A stretch of DNA of 52,814 bases, taken from assembly GCF_002272015.1 (NCBI RefSeq), contig NZ_NPBY01000081.1, positions 1 through 52,814 on the forward strand, given 5' to 3'. Every line of letters begins with the position of its first letter. The first letter of the stretch is position 1. The stretch comes from Paenibacillus campinasensis (GTDB taxonomy: Bacteria > Bacillota > Bacilli > Paenibacillales > Paenibacillaceae). The notes below the pieces were generated by a model. It had not been told where the DNA came from. It saw only the letters and a program-made list of their open reading frames with translations, and did no database searches. Shown in pieces: positions 14,833-24,192 of this stretch. The translations under genes were made by a program, and so were the position numbers.

Positions 14833-17800
14833 TTGTTACAAGCACTTATTGATGTATTCTCGAAAGATTCGGATTTCCAATCGATTTCTGCCGGCCTTCG
14901 TGCCGGCATGAAGGAGCAATTGATCTCCGGTCTTTCCGGTTCGTCCAGGCAAATCTTAATGGCGGCTCTGTATCAGGAGCAGCAGCGTCCGCTGCTGGTC
15001 GTGACCCACAACATGTTCTCCGCTCAGAAAATTGCAGATGATCTTCAGGATGCGCTTTCACCGGATCAGGTTCTGCTCTATCCGGCCAATGAACTGGTCG
15101 CTGCGGAATCGGCGGTATCCAGCCCCGAGACTTTGGCGCAGCGGATCGATGTGCTTACCCGCTGCGCCAGAGGCTTCCGGGGCATTGTCGTTGCGCCTTT
15201 CTCGGGCGTTCGTCGCCTTCTGCCGACGCCTGAAGCGATGGCCGAAGCCCGAATCACCCTTCAGGACGGAGGGACTCTTGTGCTGGAGCAATTCCTGAAC
15301 AAGATGATCGAGATGGGCTACGAGCGTGTCGAGCGGGTGGAAAGCCGCGGCGAGATGAGTGTGCGCGGCGGCATTGTGGACTTCTACCCGATGACGTCGG
15401 AGCTTGCTTACCGGATTGAGCTTTTTGACGAAGATATTGATTCCATCCGCACCTTTGACCCGTCCGATCAGCGGTCGATTGACAAGGTCCGCGAGGTTGT
15501 CATTACCCCGTGCAAGGAGATCATTGCGACCGAAGAGCGGATGAGGCAGGCAGCGGACAAGGTGCAGCGGCTGCTGGAAGCCCAGCTGGAGGCGATGACG
15601 GATCGTCAGGCGAAGCTGCGTCTTCGCGAGGAGATCCACCGTGAGCTGGAGATGCTGAAAGAACGCATGTATTTCCCTGAAATTTATAAATATATTTCTT
15701 TGCTGTATCCGGAAAAGACCCATCTGTATGATTACATGCCGGACGATACCCTGCTCATTATGGATGAGCCGGCACGTCTGCTTGAAACGTCGAAGCAGCT
15801 GGAGCGGGATGAGGCGGAGTGGAATTTGCATTTGATGCAAAACGGCAAAACGCTGCCGAACCTGCCGCTGTCGCTCGACAGCGAGGAGCTGATCTATGAG
15901 CATCGTTATCAGGCGCTGCTCATCTCGATCTTCCTGCGGCAGGTTCCCAAGATGCAGCCGAAAAACATCGTCAACTTCATTACGCGCGGCATGCAGGATT
16001 TCCATGGCCAGATGAACGTGCTGAAAGCCGAGATGGAGCGCTGGAAGAAATCCGGCGTACAGGTGTTCATGCTCGCCGGCGATGCCGAGCGCATGGACCG
16101 GATTCGGCGGGTGCTTGACGACTATGGCATTGAGGAGCCGACGATTCTGGAGGGCCATCTGCAAAACGGCTACGAAATGCCTTCGGTTCATATCGCCATC
16201 ATCACCGAAAGCGAGATGTTCACCTCCAAGCAGCGCAAGACACGCAAAACGACCCAAAATATGGACAACGCCCAGCGGATCAAAAGCTATACCGAGCTGA
16301 AGGTCGGCGATTATGTGGTGCATCAAAACCACGGGATCGGGAAATATATGGGGATCGGAACGCTTGAAATTAACGGCATTCACAAGGACTACATGCATAT
16401 CCTGTATGCCGGCGGCGACAAGCTGTCCGTACCGATCGAACAGATTGATCTGATTCAGAAGTATGTCGGGTCCGAGGACAAGGAGCCGAAGATTTACAAG
16501 CTCGGCGGCAACGAATGGAACCGGGTGAAGAACAAGGTCCGCTCCTCGGTGCAGGATATTGCCGACGATCTGATCAAGCTGTATGCCGAGCGCCAGGCCG
16601 CTCCGGGCTATGGCTTTGAGAAAGATACGCCGGAGCAGCAGGAGTTCGAGGATCTGTTCCCTTATGACGAGACGCCGGATCAGCTTCGGGCGATCTCCGA
16701 AATCAAGAAGGATATGGAGCAGAACCGGCCGATGGACCGCCTGCTCTGCGGCGATGTGGGCTACGGTAAAACCGAGGTGGCCGTCCGGGCAGCATTCAAG
16801 GCAGCCATTGAAGGCAAACAGGTGGCCGTTCTGGTGCCGACAACGATTCTTGCACAGCAGCATTACGAAACCTTCCGTGAGCGCTTTGCTAACTACCCGA
16901 TTAACATTCAGGTGTTGAGCCGTTTCCGAAGCCGCAAGGAGCAGAATGAAACGATCAAGCAGGTGAAGCTGGGCGGAGTGGACATTCTCATCGGCACGCA
17001 TCGCCTGCTGTCGCAGGACATCGTGTTCAAGGACCTGGGCCTGCTCATCGTCGACGAAGAGCAGCGGTTCGGCGTGACGCACAAGGAAAAGCTCAAGAAA
17101 TTGAAAACGAATGTGGACGTATTGACGCTGACGGCTACGCCGATTCCGCGTACGCTGCATATGTCCATGCTCGGGGTGCGGGACCTGTCGGTCATTGAGA
17201 CACCGCCGGAGAACCGCTTCCCGGTGCAGACGTATGTCGTGGAGCACAGCCAGACGCTGGTCCGCGAAGCGATTGAGCGTGAGCTGGCCCGAGGCGGACA
17301 GGTGTACTACCTGTATAACCGCGTTCAGGGCATTCAGGAAATGGCGGCCCAGATCTCCATGCTGGTGCCTGAAGCGAAGGTCGGCGTCGGCCATGGCCAA
17401 ATGACGGAAACCGAGCTGGAGAAGACGATTCTCGACTTTTTGGACGGAGAATATGATGTGCTGGTCAGCACCAGCATTATTGAAACCGGGGTCGACATTC
17501 CGAATGTGAACACCCTGATCGTGCACGATGCTGACAAGATGGGCTTATCCCAGCTGTACCAGCTGCGCGGGCGTGTGGGCCGATCCAACCGGATTGCCTA
17601 TGCCTACTTCACGTACCAGCGGGACAAGGTGCTGACAGAGGTGGCGGAGAAGCGTCTGCAGTCGATCAAGGAATTTACCGAGCTGGGTTCGGGCTTTAAA
17701 ATCGCGATGCGCGACCTGGCCATTCGGGGGGCAGGCAATCTGCTTGGGGCCGAGCAGCACGGATTTATCGCCTCGGTAGGCTTCGATCTGTACTCGCAGA

Positions 17801-18360
17801 TGCTGGCCGAGGAGATCCAGAAGCGCAAAGTGAGCATGCTGGGCGAGCCGGCAGCGCCGACCCAGGATTGGAACACCTCCATTGACCTTGGCATCGATGC
17901 GTATCTGCCTTCGGACTATATTTACGACAGCATGCAAAAAATCGAAATTTATAAAAAAGTGGCTGTCGTCTCGACAATCGATGAGTCGGCGGAGCTGGAG
18001 GATGAACTGCTGGACCGCTTCGGAGAACCTCCGCAGGCGGTCAAGAACCTTCTCGCCGTTTCCAGGCTGAAGGTGTACGGCAGATGGTATGGCATCGATT
18101 CGATTGTACAGCGCGGCGACGATGTTGTGTTGCAGTTTTACGAAGGACAGGATAGGGCTGTAAATGCAACAGAACTTGCGCGAATTGGAAATATGTTCGA
18201 AAGACGTGTACAATTTGAACAAGGGCCATCCATGGTGATCCGAATTAAAGGCAAGGGATTATCCGATCAGCAGCTGCTCGAATTGCTGGAGCAGTTCCTA
18301 GAAGCCGCCAAGGAGCCATTTCATTTGAAGGGAGAACTACAGAATGCCATCAAGAAATAA
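14833..18360 (+). CDS. mfd: Transcription-repair coupling factor Mfd
   Basis: 1175 residues from TTG 14833; GAGAGGTG is about six bases upstream. Domains in order: UvrB-homology region (to about 350), RNA-polymerase-interaction domain (about 490-570, KVGDYVVHQNHGIGKYMGI), RecG-like SF2 translocase (about 620-960) with Walker A CGDVGYGKTEVA, DEEQRFG and TLTATPIPRTLHM, the TRG motif, and the C-terminal inhibitory domain. Mfd displaces RNA polymerase stalled at lesions and recruits UvrA. The last 17 bases overlap the start of the downstream foldase gene, so the two are cotranscribed. Confidence 0.97.
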   Translation: MLQALIDVFSKDSDFQSISAGLRAGMKEQLISGLSGSSRQILMAALYQEQQRPLLVVTHNMFSAQKIADDLQDALSPDQVLLYPANELVAAESAVSSPETLAQRIDVLTRCARGFRGIVVAPFSGVRRLLPTPEAMAEARITLQDGGTLVLEQFLNKMIEMGYERVERVESRGEMSVRGGIVDFYPMTSELAYRIELFDEDIDSIRTFDPSDQRSIDKVREVVITPCKEIIATEERMRQAADKVQRLLEAQLEAMTDRQAKLRLREEIHRELEMLKERMYFPEIYKYISLLYPEKTHLYDYMPDDTLLIMDEPARLLETSKQLERDEAEWNLHLMQNGKTLPNLPLSLDSEELIYEHRYQALLISIFLRQVPKMQPKNIVNFITRGMQDFHGQMNVLKAEMERWKKSGVQVFMLAGDAERMDRIRRVLDDYGIEEPTILEGHLQNGYEMPSVHIAIITESEMFTSKQRKTRKTTQNMDNAQRIKSYTELKVGDYVVHQNHGIGKYMGIGTLEINGIHKDYMHILYAGGDKLSVPIEQIDLIQKYVGSEDKEPKIYKLGGNEWNRVKNKVRSSVQDIADDLIKLYAERQAAPGYGFEKDTPEQQEFEDLFPYDETPDQLRAISEIKKDMEQNRPMDRLLCGDVGYGKTEVAVRAAFKAAIEGKQVAVLVPTTILAQQHYETFRERFANYPINIQVLSRFRSRKEQNETIKQVKLGGVDILIGTHRLLSQDIVFKDLGLLIVDEEQRFGVTHKEKLKKLKTNVDVLTLTATPIPRTLHMSMLGVRDLSVIETPPENRFPVQTYVVEHSQTLVREAIERELARGGQVYYLYNRVQGIQEMAAQISMLVPEAKVGVGHGQMTETELEKTILDFLDGEYDVLVSTSIIETGVDIPNVNTLIVHDADKMGLSQLYQLRGRVGRSNRIAYAYFTYQRDKVLTEVAEKRLQSIKEFTELGSGFKIAMRDLAIRGAGNLLGAEQHGFIASVGFDLYSQMLAEEIQKRKVSMLGEPAAPTQDWNTSIDLGIDAYLPSDYIYDSMQKIEIYKKVAVVSTIDESAELEDELLDRFGEPPQAVKNLLAVSRLKVYGRWYGIDSIVQRGDDVVLQFYEGQDRAVNATELARIGNMFERRVQFEQGPSMVIRIKGKGLSDQQLLELLEQFLEAAKEPFHLKGELQNAIKK

Positions 18361-19435
18361 CAAGGCATGGAGAACGATTGTCGTCTCGATGACAGCCGTA
18401 CTGACCTTGTCGATATTTACAGCGTGCGGGAAAGAGAACAATACGGAGCCCGAAGTGGACAACAGCAAAGTGGTTGTCAAATATACAGGTGGAGAAATTA
18501 CGGAGAAGGAGTTCGAGCTGGAGCAGCGGATCATCGCGCTTATGTCGCCGGCATATGCTCAGTTCCTGGAGATGGATGAGTTCAAGGAGTACCTGGCACG
18601 CCAGAGCGTGACCTACGAATATCTCTTTGCCAAGGCGGATGATGCCGCCAAGGAAGCTGCGCAGAAGCAGGTGGATGACCAGATCGCCCAGTACAAAACC
18701 GGGATGGGCGGCGAAAGTCAATTTCAGTCCTATCTGGAGCAGAGCAACCTGACCGAAGAAGATCTGAGAAATTATATGCATCGGATCATGACCGTGTCGG
18801 AGTATGAGAAGAACCAGGTTAGCGACGATGAGATCAAGGAATATTTCGAAGACAACCCGACGGATTTCACCCGGGTCACCGTACGCCACGTGTTGATCCA
18901 GTTCACGGATGCCGAAGGCAATGAGCGGACGCCGCAGGATGCCCTCAAGCTGGCGAACGAAGTGAAGTCCAAGCTGGAGGCGGGAGAAGACTTTGCTGCG
19001 ATTGCCAAGGAATACTCCGAAGACCCGGGTTCGAAGGAAACGGGAGGCCTGTATGAGAACCGGCGTGCCGGAGACTGGGTCCCAGAATTCAAGGAGAAGG
19101 CGCTGAGCCTGGAACTGAACACGATCAGCGATCCGGTTGAGACCTCCTACGGATACCATGTCATGAAGGTGGAAGCCCGTCAGGAGATAACGTATGACAC
19201 GATGCCGGATGAAGATAAAGAGGACATTCGCAATGAACTCGCCGCAGGTAAAATCGATGAATTCATGCAGAACGAGCTGAATGACATCATCGAAAGCATG
19301 GATCTCCCGAAGAGTGAGAACAGTGGCGAACAGGGCGGAAACCAAGGAACGGAAGGACCGGAAGGCCAGGGTGATCAAGGCCAGCCGGCGGAAGGAACTC
19401 CGGAAGATACAACTGACAGCAACAACGGCGAGTAA
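18344..19435 (+). CDS. Lipoprotein foldase, parvulin-type peptidyl-prolyl isomerase (PrsA/SurA-like)
   Basis: 363 residues, ATG 18344 behind AGGGAGAAC. A lipoprotein signal peptide ends in the lipobox FTAC (Cys28). An N-terminal SurA_N-like helical region is followed by a parvulin domain (about 180-275: VRHVLIQFTDAEGNERT, FAAIAKEYSEDPGSKETGG, YGYHVMKVE). The tail after about 320 is low-complexity Glu/Gly/Gln. Proteins of this type sit on the outer face of the membrane and help exported proteins fold. In B. subtilis spoVT follows mfd directly, so this gene is extra in the interval. Its 17-base overlap with mfd indicates translational coupling. Confidence 0.88.
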   Translation: MPSRNNKAWRTIVVSMTAVLTLSIFTACGKENNTEPEVDNSKVVVKYTGGEITEKEFELEQRIIALMSPAYAQFLEMDEFKEYLARQSVTYEYLFAKADDAAKEAAQKQVDDQIAQYKTGMGGESQFQSYLEQSNLTEEDLRNYMHRIMTVSEYEKNQVSDDEIKEYFEDNPTDFTRVTVRHVLIQFTDAEGNERTPQDALKLANEVKSKLEAGEDFAAIAKEYSEDPGSKETGGLYENRRAGDWVPEFKEKALSLELNTISDPVETSYGYHVMKVEARQEITYDTMPDEDKEDIRNELAAGKIDEFMQNELNDIIESMDLPKSENSGEQGGNQGTEGPEGQGDQGQPAEGTPEDTTDSNNGE

Positions 19436-19557
19436 AGCTGTGGCTTGGAACCAACGAACAGCATGAATTTACACACAGGATGATGGATTTTCGACTTCGT
19501 AACGTTCAGCGCATCGCTTCAGTCGATGCCCATTTCAGGCAATGTCTGCACAGATGA

Positions 19558-19588
19558 TGTATAAGGAATTGGGAACGGATGAATACTA
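19558..19588 (+). promoter_or_regulatory. Candidate sigma-G promoter of spoVT
   Basis: TGTATA (19558-19563) and AATACTA (19582-19588) with an 18-base spacer match the sigma-G pattern TGnATA / CATACTA with one mismatch in the -10. B. subtilis spoVT is sigma-G dependent. Confidence 0.5.
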
Positions 19589-19681
19589 TGGTCAGACATT
19601 AACTTATATACCTGGGGACATCCTCTTCCCGACTGGACAGTAGTTGAAAAATCTTCTTAAGAAAGTGGGGCAACAAGTGAC

Positions 19682-20224
19682 ATGAAAGCTACTGGTATCG
19701 TCCGCCGCATCGATGACCTCGGTCGCGTGGTCATTCCTAAGGAAATTCGACGTACTTTACGGATTCGCGAAGGAGATCCGCTCGAGATTTTTGTTGACCG
19801 GGACGGGGAAGTAATCCTGAAGAAATATTCCCCGATCGGTGAGCTCGGAGATTTCGCGAAAGAATATGCCGAATCTCTGTATGAAGGCACAGGCCACATT
19901 ACGATCATTTCCGACCGCGACTCATTCATTGCGGTTGCGGGGGGATCGAAGAAAGAATATTTGGACAAGCCGATCGGCAATCTGCTGGAGAATTGCATGG
20001 AGAATCGCAAAACGGTCCTGGAAGCGAACAGCGGCACATACGAGATTGGTAAGGATCATCCAGAGACGCTGTCTTCGTTTGTCGCGGCGCCAATCATCGC
20101 GGGAGGAGATCCGATCGGCAGCGTGGTGCTGCTGAATAAGGATGAGTCTGTCACGATGGGTGAAATGGAAATCAAAATGGCGGAAACCGCGGCCGGATTC
20201 CTTGGCAAGCAAATGGAACAATAA
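19682..20224 (+). CDS. spoVT: Stage V sporulation regulator SpoVT
   Basis: 180 residues. The N-terminal AbrB-like swapped hairpin (MKATGIVRRIDDLGRVVIPK, RRTLRIREGDPLEIFVD) is almost identical to B. subtilis SpoVT, and the rest forms a GAF-like domain (GHITIISDRDSFIAVAGGSKKEYL, VAAPIIAGGDPIGSVVLLNKDE). SpoVT is a forespore regulator that adjusts sigma-G-dependent genes and germination. Start ATG 19682 is fixed by family alignment; the ribosome site upstream is weak (AAAGTGGGG, about 13 bases away). The 246 bases before it contain the sigma-G-like promoter. A terminator follows. Confidence 0.96.
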   Translation: MKATGIVRRIDDLGRVVIPKEIRRTLRIREGDPLEIFVDRDGEVILKKYSPIGELGDFAKEYAESLYEGTGHITIISDRDSFIAVAGGSKKEYLDKPIGNLLENCMENRKTVLEANSGTYEIGKDHPETLSSFVAAPIIAGGDPIGSVVLLNKDESVTMGEMEIKMAETAAGFLGKQMEQ

Positions 20225-20258
20225 GCTGGCCTGTTATCCCTAGTACGAAATGGTCTAC

Positions 20259-20306
20259 AGCTCCCGCTGAACAAGAGCGTCGCTCTTGGGCAGCCGGGAG
20301 CTTTTT
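20259..20306 (+). terminator. Intrinsic terminator after spoVT
   Basis: AGCTCCCG (20259-20266) pairs with CGGGAGCT (20295-20302); an inner hairpin AAGAGCG/CGCTCTT occupies the loop; TTTTT follows. Confidence 0.88.
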
Positions 20307-20442
20307 ATGTTCTGGCGAAGCATCCGGTTTTTGTGCCTGCTGGCGCGTCCCGGTATAATGGATTTGTTGTAGCTGTTAAACAATCCTCCATCGGCCTTAG
20401 GCAAGGCCTTCATATGGAGGCTGGGGATATAAAGGCGGAGAG

Positions 20443-22128
20443 ATGATGAAACCGAATCAGACAGGAGCCAGGCTCCTTCAGGGAGCCTTTGTGCTTAGTG
20501 CGGCTGCGATTGGCTCAAAGCTGATTGGCACGCTGCAGAAAATCCCCCTTCAAAATTTGGGCGGAGACGAGGCCTTTGGCATTTATAATACGGTAAACCC
20601 GCTATATACGATGGTGATTACGATAGCAGCGGCCGGATTTCCGGCGGCCATATCGAAGTTTGTCGCCGAATATGAGAGCGAAGGAAGATGGCAGGACAGC
20701 CTCCGGATCGTTCGCCTCTCATCCCTGCTGCTGGTGTCGTTCGGTATGGTGCTCGGTGCCTTGATGTATATCGGCGCACCGCTCCTCGGGCACTGGATTG
20801 GAACGAGTCAGGTTGTGCCTTCCATTCGCGGCGCGGCGCTTGCGCTCGCTTTTGTGCCCTGGATGGCCGTGCTGCGGGGATACTTTCAAGGTCTTCATAA
20901 CATGGTTCCGACGGCCGTCTCGCAAATTGTGGAGCAAAGCGTTCGCGTATCCGTCATGATCGTGCTGTTGCTCATCCTGATCCGGCAGGGAGCATCCCCG
21001 GACAGGATCGCCGCGGGCGCGCTGCTCGGCTCAGCGGCTGGCGGGGCCGCAGGTCTGCTCGTCATGGGCTGGTACTGGCGCAAGCAGGCCGGATTGCGCA
21101 GGAGGGAGGGCGTTCGGCCCGGCGCGCATAGCGGCGGAGCGCAGCTGGAGGTGAATGAATTTCGAGGAAGTGCCGATGATAGTAAGGAGGGGACCGGTGT
21201 TCTTCTTCGCCGTCTGATTGCCTATGCGATTCCGGTCTGTCTGAGCCTCCTTGCCGTTCCGCTCATCGGGCTGGTCGATACATTCACCGTGCCTCGTCTG
21301 CTCAGTGATTCCGGACTGACAGGGCGAGGGGCGATGACGGAATTTGGATTGTACAACCGGGGCCTGCCTTTGGTCCAGCTCGTGACGATGCTCGCGACTT
21401 CATTGTCGGTGCTGTTTATTCCTGCGCTGGCGGAGGCGAAGCACAAGCGGGACGTTCACGCCCTGGAAGGGCAGACCCGCATGGCGCTGCGCTGGTTCTG
21501 GCTGCTCGGGATGACCGCATCGGTAGGGCTGGCGGTGCTGGCCGAACCGATCAACATCATGCTGTATGAGGATGCCGCCGGGACCGGGACGCTGCGCTGG
21601 GTCGCCTTTACTGCGGTTGGCGGCACGATGAGCATCATCTCGGCGGCGCTGCTGCAAGGGGTCGGCATCGTGCGCGCCCCAGCCGTGCATCTGCTCGCTG
21701 CGGCGGGGATCAAGCTTGCGCTGAACCTGCTGCTCGTGCCGCAGCTTGGCATTACAGGCGCGGCCGCCGCCGGCGTATGCGCCTATCTCACTGCAGCAGC
21801 GCTGAACATCGCGCTGCTGATGCGCCGCGCCGGCGTCCGCCCAGCCGCCGGCCAACTGCTCGCCCGGCCCGCGCTCGTATTCGCGGCCGTGGCGCTGGCC
21901 GCCTGGGCCGCGAGCAGCGCGGCAGGCGGCTTGCTTGGCGCGGCCGGCTTCGCCCCGGGCCGCGCGGCTGCGGCCGCCGCCAGCCTGTGCGGCGTGGCGG
22001 CCGGGGGCGGCGCCTTTGTGCTCGGCGCCGCCTGGACGAAGCTCCTCACAGCGGAGGAGCTTCGGATGCTGCCCAAGGTGGGCAAGCCGCTGGCCGCGCG
22101 GCTGCGGGCCATGCGCGTGCTGCGGTAG
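20443..22128 (+). CDS. yabM: Polysaccharide flippase-like membrane protein (YabM/SpoVB family)
   Basis: 561 residues with about 14 hydrophobic segments; the N-terminus GARLLQGAFVLSAAAIGSKLIGTLQKIPLQNLGG and GIYNTVNPLY are typical of the oligosaccharidyl-lipid flippase (MOP) family that includes YabM and SpoVB. Such proteins move lipid-linked sugars across the membrane, probably for cell wall or spore cortex; the substrate is not known. A hydrophilic insert lies near residues 220-245. The last 150 residues are extremely rich in Ala, Gly and Arg, encoded by sequence of about 80% G+C, unlike the first two thirds. ATG 20443 or the adjacent ATG 20446 (seven bases from AAGGCGG) is the start. The position before mazG is as in B. 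subtilis. Confidence 0.85.
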   Translation: MMKPNQTGARLLQGAFVLSAAAIGSKLIGTLQKIPLQNLGGDEAFGIYNTVNPLYTMVITIAAAGFPAAISKFVAEYESEGRWQDSLRIVRLSSLLLVSFGMVLGALMYIGAPLLGHWIGTSQVVPSIRGAALALAFVPWMAVLRGYFQGLHNMVPTAVSQIVEQSVRVSVMIVLLLILIRQGASPDRIAAGALLGSAAGGAAGLLVMGWYWRKQAGLRRREGVRPGAHSGGAQLEVNEFRGSADDSKEGTGVLLRRLIAYAIPVCLSLLAVPLIGLVDTFTVPRLLSDSGLTGRGAMTEFGLYNRGLPLVQLVTMLATSLSVLFIPALAEAKHKRDVHALEGQTRMALRWFWLLGMTASVGLAVLAEPINIMLYEDAAGTGTLRWVAFTAVGGTMSIISAALLQGVGIVRAPAVHLLAAAGIKLALNLLLVPQLGITGAAAAGVCAYLTAAALNIALLMRRAGVRPAAGQLLARPALVFAAVALAAWAASSAAGGLLGAAGFAPGRAAAAAASLCGVAAGGGAFVLGAAWTKLLTAEELRMLPKVGKPLAARLRAMRVLR

Positions 22129-22511
22129 CCTTGGGCAGCTTGGGCAAGGCAGAGGCCGCCGGCGCATTCGCGCGCCCGGCGGCCCTCTGGGCGGCTTGAC
22201 GGCCCAGCCGCCCTTATCGGCGCGTGCGGCCGTCTGACCCGCCGCCATGCTGGCCGCGCGCATGCCAGGGCAGCGGCGATGAATGCCGCCTCGCGCACCC
22301 GCGCCTGGCATGCCCAATGCCGCGCCCACCAATGCATGCAGCGGCTGCGGCTGCTGCGGAGCCGGACGCGCTCTGGCCCGCTATGGCGTCCGCTAAGTAT
22401 GGACAGACGCGAGCCGGTGCGGGCCAGACGTGAGATGTTTGATCTTCTGTGCTATAGTAGTGTACGATATCAACGTCAATCCCGCGAACGAATAGCGAAA
22501 GGAAGTATCAT
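22129..22511 (+). other. GC-rich non-coding stretch between yabM and mazG
   Basis: No reading frame here looks like a real protein; frames that are open are low-complexity Arg/Ala products of the composition. The stretch is strongly GC-rich up to about 22430 (47 of 60 bases in 22141-22200) and full of inverted repeats: 22151-22186 (arms GAGGCCGCCGG / CCGGCGGCCCTC) and GGGCGGCT/AGCCGCCC near 22189-22213. The first could terminate yabM though no T run follows. Composition drops abruptly at about 22430 before the mazG promoter. Confidence 0.6.
22430..22458 (+). promoter_or_regulatory. Candidate sigma-A promoter of mazG
   Basis: GTGAGA (22430-22435) and TATAGT (22453-22458), spacer 17, at the end of the GC-rich stretch and 54 bases before the mazG start. 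Confidence 0.4.
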
Positions 22512-24035
22512 ATGAGCGCAGCAATTACGGTGGTTGGCCTCGGCTCGGGGAATCCCGACCGTCTAACCTTAGGTATCTTGAAAACGATGCAGCGCGCTTC
22601 CCGGGTATATGTGCGGACATTATCCCACCCGGTGATGGCTGCGCTGGAGGAACTTCAGGTGAAGCTGGAGTCGTTTGATCATGTCTATGAGACGCATGAT
22701 ACATTTCCGGAAGTGTATGAGTCTATTGCCTCTCAGCTGATCAATCTGGCGAAGGCAGGGGAAGCAGGGTCGGAGGTCGTCTATGCCGTTCCCGGCCATC
22801 CGATGGTAGCGGAAGCGACGGTGCGGCTCCTGCGCGAACGGTGCCCGAAGGAGCAGGTGGCGCTGACCGTCCTCGGCGGCGAAAGCTTCCTGGACGAAGC
22901 CTTTGTCCGCCTTGGCTTCGATCCGATTGAAGGCTTTCAGCTGCTCGACGCTGCCGAGCTGAACAGCCATATGGTACAACCCCAGCTGCACACCTTGATC
23001 GGCCAGGTGTACGATATGTTCACGGCCTCTGAGGTCAAGCTGGCGCTGATGGAGATTTATCCCGATGATTATCCGGTCATTGTTGGCCATGCCCTCGGCG
23101 TGGAAGGCGAGGAGTGCATCCAGCAGGTTCCGCTGTATGATCTGGACCGCATCGACGGCTACGGGAACCTGTCGCTTGTCTATGTGCCTCGCAGCGACGA
23201 TGCCGGGCTCAGACAGCGTTCCTTCGCAAGACTGCACGAGATCGTGGGCATTCTCCGCAGTCCGGAAGGATGCCCGTGGGACCGCGAGCAGACCCATGAG
23301 TCGATCCGCAAGAATCTGATCGAGGAAACGTACGAGGTGCTGGAGACGATTGACGAGGACGATCCCGAGCATATGGAGGAAGAGCTTGGCGATCTGCTGC
23401 TTCAAATCATGCTCCATGCCCAGATGGAGGAAGAGCTCGGCACCTTCACGGTGTACGATGTCATCCAGAGCCTGAATGACAAGCTGATCTTCCGCCATCC
23501 GCATGTCTTTGGCGACCGCAGCGCCAATGATGCCGAGAGCGCGCTTCAGAACTGGGAGCAGATGAAGCAGGAGGAGAAGCGTCGCAAGGGACAGAATCCG
23601 CAGGAAGCCTCGGCGCTGGCCGGCATACCGCGCGATCTGCCGGCCTTGATGAAGGCCTACAAGCTGCAGAAGAAAGCGGCGAAGGTCGGATTCGATTGGG
23701 AGGACATCCACGGCGTCTTTCTCAAGATCGAGGAGGAGCTTGCCGAGCTGAGGGCCGCAGTGGCGGAAGGCGAGGCAGCCGAAGCCCAGGCACTGGAGCT
23801 TGGGGACCTGCTGTTTGCCGTATGCAACGCGGCGCGGTTTATCGGGGCAGATCCGGAGGAGGCGCTCTCTCGCACGAACCGGAAGTTCATTCAGCGCTTC
23901 CATTACATAGAGGAGCAGCTGGCTGCCCGGAACCGGTCTGTGAAGGACAGCACCTTGGAAGAGATGGAGGCACTGTGGCAGGAAGCGAAGTCGAAAGCGG
24001 GCGAAGATGGCGATATCCCGGGTGAACACCTATAA
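22512..24035 (+). CDS. mazG: Tetrapyrrole-methylase/MazG fusion nucleotide pyrophosphohydrolase (YabN)
   Basis: 507 residues. The N-terminal 220 residues form a SAM-dependent tetrapyrrole methylase-like domain (ITVVGLGSGNPDRLTLG, YAVPGHPMVAEATVRLL). A MazG domain follows (about 230-350) with GCPWDREQTHESIRKNL, EETYEVLE and EELGDLLLQIMLHAQ, whose Glu/Asp residues bind metal, and a second MazG-like half near 390-480 (EEELAELRAAV, ELGDLLFAVCNAARF). MazG hydrolyses NTPs to NMP and pyrophosphate and cleans the nucleotide pool; the methylase part has no demonstrated substrate. This fusion is the usual Bacillales form. ATG 22512 follows AAAGGAAG. Confidence 0.95.
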   Translation: MSAAITVVGLGSGNPDRLTLGILKTMQRASRVYVRTLSHPVMAALEELQVKLESFDHVYETHDTFPEVYESIASQLINLAKAGEAGSEVVYAVPGHPMVAEATVRLLRERCPKEQVALTVLGGESFLDEAFVRLGFDPIEGFQLLDAAELNSHMVQPQLHTLIGQVYDMFTASEVKLALMEIYPDDYPVIVGHALGVEGEECIQQVPLYDLDRIDGYGNLSLVYVPRSDDAGLRQRSFARLHEIVGILRSPEGCPWDREQTHESIRKNLIEETYEVLETIDEDDPEHMEEELGDLLLQIMLHAQMEEELGTFTVYDVIQSLNDKLIFRHPHVFGDRSANDAESALQNWEQMKQEEKRRKGQNPQEASALAGIPRDLPALMKAYKLQKKAAKVGFDWEDIHGVFLKIEEELAELRAAVAEGEAAEAQALELGDLLFAVCNAARFIGADPEEALSRTNRKFIQRFHYIEEQLAARNRSVKDSTLEEMEALWQEAKSKAGEDGDIPGEHL

Positions 24036-24192
24036 CTTTTCACATCTATTTTAAAAAAATCAAGGAATTGCGGCAGGAATTCTGCAAGCAACCCAGAATA
24101 TCCTTTTAGATGGCATACTGCGACGCAGCAGCCATCATTCACGGTAAATGACCGCAATTTTTACTTTTCTGATAATTGGGAGGATTTTATTC

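Noticed and set aside
15058..17526. A very long minus-strand open frame opposite mfd
   Set aside because: It is a mirror of strongly biased codons in mfd; the product is His/Leu/Gln-rich without recognisable domains, and no ribosome site is evident.
21400..22337. Long open frames on the minus strand over the yabM 3' region
   Set aside because: They consist of low-complexity Ala/Arg/Gly/Pro produced by GC-rich codons, lie opposite a clear membrane-protein gene and lack family features.
22279..22515. Plus-strand frame that overlaps the mazG start
   Set aside because: It is an Arg-rich product of the GC-rich intergenic block with no ribosome site.
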